Below, piece after piece: positions 6,507 to 7,472 of a DNA stretch of 7,472 nucleotides. A program made the translations under genes and the position numbers. Numbering within the stretch: position 1 is the stretch's first letter; every line of letters starts with the position of its first letter. Source of the DNA: Planctomycetaceae bacterium (GTDB lineage: Bacteria > Planctomycetota > Phycisphaerae > Phycisphaerales > SM1A02); contig NYVB01000179.1 of assembly GCA_002684315.1 (NCBI GenBank), positions 1-7,472 on the forward strand. The letters are read 5' to 3'. The notes under the pieces are model-generated. The model had not been told where the DNA came from. It was given only the letters and a program-made list of their open reading frames with translations, and searched no databases.

Positions 6507-7271
6507 ATGGAATCAAAGCAGATGACAGAGGACATTGAAAAGAAACCCGAGCGGGAAGAGGTCGAGGGGAGGCTGATTGGAGCGGATTCCGGCGATCCCA
6601 CGCTGTATTCGGAAGCCGCCTCTCTCTACGACCGAATCAATCTAAGCGTGAGTTTCGGAAATGGTTACAGCTATCGAAGAGAAGAGATCAGCGCGCTGGA
6701 CATCGAACCGGGGGCCCGGGTTCTCGACATCGGGTCCGGCACGGGCATTCTGGCACGAGCAGCCATGAATTCGACGGGAATCACCGGCCGGGTCGTCGCA
6801 CTCGACCCATGCCCTGAGATGCTCCAAATCGCACGCGCTTCCGGGGTCACTGAAACAGTGGTGGGATCGGTGGATGACCTCCCATTCGAGAATGACACCT
6901 TCGACGTCGTGACCGCCGGATATTCACTTCGTTACGCACGAGGGGTCGAGCATGGACTCGCCCAGATACGAAGCGTGCTGAAGCCGGGTGGGAAAGTGTT
7001 GATTCTCGAGATCACACCGCCACGAAACAGAGTGCTTCGAGCATTGACCCGCGCCTACATCCTGGTGGGTGCGAGAGCCATCGCACTTCTGGCGACACGA
7101 TCATTGACGTCACAGAGACTGCTGGGACATCTCTGGAATGAGATACGAACCACGCCTCAACCGGAGGAATTCACCGAGATGCTTCGAACAGCGGGCTTCG
7201 AACGGTGCACCTGCCGCAGAAAATACGGCATGTTGACGGCGTACACCGGGTTCAAGTCACCAGACACCTGA
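6507..7271 (+). CDS. UbiE/COQ5-like class I SAM-dependent methyltransferase
   Basis: A 254-residue cytoplasmic methyltransferase with the Rossmann SAM fold. From the ATG at 6507: a UbiE-like lead-in SLYDRINLSVSFG (39-51), motif I VLDIGSGTG (72-80), the acidic post-I loop VVALDP (96-101), DDLPFENDTFDVV (123-135), and post-III LKPGGKVLILE (158-168), with a closing GMLTAYTGFK. UbiE/COQ5 enzymes C-methylate quinone rings. A long hydrophobic helix (about 179-197, ALTRAYILVGARAIALLAT) suggests a lipophilic or membrane-lying substrate. It is divergent from the polyene operon, and related clusters carry a methyltransferase that acts on the aryl head group, so a tailoring role is possible but inferred. 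Start choice: GTG at 6471 gives 12 more residues but leaves only 31 bp for two divergent promoters. ATG at 6507 or 6522 is preferred, and none has a strong ribosome binding site. Confidence 0.85.
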   Translation: MESKQMTEDIEKKPEREEVEGRLIGADSGDPTLYSEAASLYDRINLSVSFGNGYSYRREEISALDIEPGARVLDIGSGTGILARAAMNSTGITGRVVALDPCPEMLQIARASGVTETVVGSVDDLPFENDTFDVVTAGYSLRYARGVEHGLAQIRSVLKPGGKVLILEITPPRNRVLRALTRAYILVGARAIALLATRSLTSQRLLGHLWNEIRTTPQPEEFTEMLRTAGFERCTCRRKYGMLTAYTGFKSPDT

Positions 7272-7276
7272 AAGGT

Positions 7277-7325
7277 CATTCGAATCTGCGAAAAACAATC
7301 GATTGTTTCATCCGAATCATGATTC
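7277..7325. promoter_or_regulatory. Palindrome and direct-repeat cluster upstream of flavodoxin
   Basis: Within the gap between the methyltransferase stop and the flavodoxin gene lie a perfect 16-bp palindrome AAACAATCGATTGTTT (7293-7308) and a perfect 12-bp palindrome GAATCATGATTC (7314-7325). They are flanked and overlapped by near-identical direct repeats CATTCGAATC (7277-7286) and CATCCGAATC (7309-7318), 32 bp apart or about three helical turns. The layout suggests operator sites for a dimeric regulator. The first palindrome could also form a weak AT-rich hairpin after the methyltransferase, but a T-run is lacking, so it is not a good intrinsic terminator. The regulator is unknown. Confidence 0.45.
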
Positions 7326-7382
7326 TGAGGATGGGTTCGCCGCAAATAGCTGAAAAACACGAAGAACACGTCGACGAAAAAT

Positions 7383-7389
7383 GGAGGAG
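7383..7389 (+). promoter_or_regulatory. Strong Shine-Dalgarno sequence for alternative flavodoxin start
   Basis: GGAGGAG lies eight bases before an in-frame ATG at 7398, ten codons upstream of the start that best fits the flavodoxin family. A second site, AGGGAG at 7415-7420, lies seven bases before the ATG at 7428. Both starts are therefore equipped for initiation. Confidence 0.5.
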
Positions 7390-7427
7390 TCCCTACCATG
7401 TCCACCTCAATCACAGGGAGACGAACC

Positions 7428-7472
7428 ATGAAAGCTGCACTCATCTACGGATCATGCACCGGAAACACCGGA
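7428..7472 (+). CDS. Flavodoxin, N-terminal 15 codons only
   Basis: The visible protein is MKAALIYGSCTGNTG, which contains the flavodoxin FMN-phosphate-binding loop (S/T-x-T-G-x-T, here SCTGNT). Flavodoxins are small FMN electron carriers that often replace ferredoxin under iron limitation and could feed electrons to oxidases or reductases. The rest of the gene lies beyond the right edge. Start: ATG at 7428 has AGGGAG seven bases upstream and gives the canonical N-terminus. ATG at 7398, with GGAGGAG upstream, would add MSTSITGRRT. Whether it belongs functionally with the pigment cluster cannot be judged. Confidence 0.75.
   Translation, partial: MKAALIYGSCTGNTG

Noticed and set aside
7293..7308. 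Intrinsic terminator for the methyltransferase gene
   Set aside because: The palindrome is perfect but AT-rich with no loop and no following T-run, so it fits an operator better than a terminator.
7381..7431. Short 16-codon leader ORF starting at ATG 7381
   Set aside because: It has no ribosome binding site and its start overlaps the Shine-Dalgarno sequence of the flavodoxin gene; probably chance.
1..7472. CRISPR arrays, insertion sequences, tRNA or rRNA genes
   Set aside because: No repeat-spacer pattern, transposase motif, terminal inverted repeat or structural RNA signature was seen; nearly all bases are in protein-coding genes.

Overview
The window holds most of a compact, minus-strand biosynthetic operon that looks like part of an aryl-polyene / xanthomonadin-type pigment pathway. 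A divergent methyltransferase gene and the first codons of a flavodoxin gene lie to its right. A LolA-like periplasmic lipoprotein carrier and an LpxL/HtrB-type acyltransferase point to a Gram-negative (diderm) bacterium. Base composition is moderately G+C rich, and GTG/TTG starts are common. The phylum cannot be fixed from this sequence. A planctomycete or proteobacterium would both fit, and I favour neither strongly.

Transcription order on the minus strand, from about 6439 down to 1, is: acyl carrier protein (6439-6170), FabZ-like hydroxyacyl-ACP dehydratase (6183-5752), LolA-like carrier (about 5813-5049), LpxL-like acyltransferase (5052-4117), a 739-residue double-ketosynthase protein (4120-1901), a chorismatase of the FkbO/Hyg5/XanB2 family (1908-970), and an FAD-dependent halogenase-like monooxygenase (925 to the window edge). 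The first six genes overlap one another by a few bases and the last gap is about 44 bp, so this is one translationally coupled operon. It continues off the left edge.

A working model, which is inference: the chorismatase turns chorismate into 3-hydroxybenzoate, the aryl starter. The starter is loaded onto the ACP by a ligase not seen here. The ketosynthase/chain-length-factor pair, fused here into one polypeptide, elongates it. A ketoreductase not seen here and the FabZ-like enzyme convert each keto group to a double bond. The halogenase-like enzyme decorates the aryl head, and the acyltransferase and LolA protein attach the polyene to a lipid and move it to the outer membrane. Ketoreductase, acyl-ACP ligase, thioesterase and MMPL exporter genes are expected in such a cluster and are absent from this window.

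Right of the operon, a UbiE/COQ5-like SAM methyltransferase (about 6507-7271, plus strand) is transcribed divergently. A gene-free stretch of about 150 bp (7272-7427) carries two perfect palindromes and a matched direct repeat. It leads into a flavodoxin gene of which only 15 codons are in the window. The main points for a second look are the ketosynthase-CLF fusion with Cys replaced by Arg in its second half, the halogenase/chorismatase pair, and the palindrome cluster upstream of flavodoxin.
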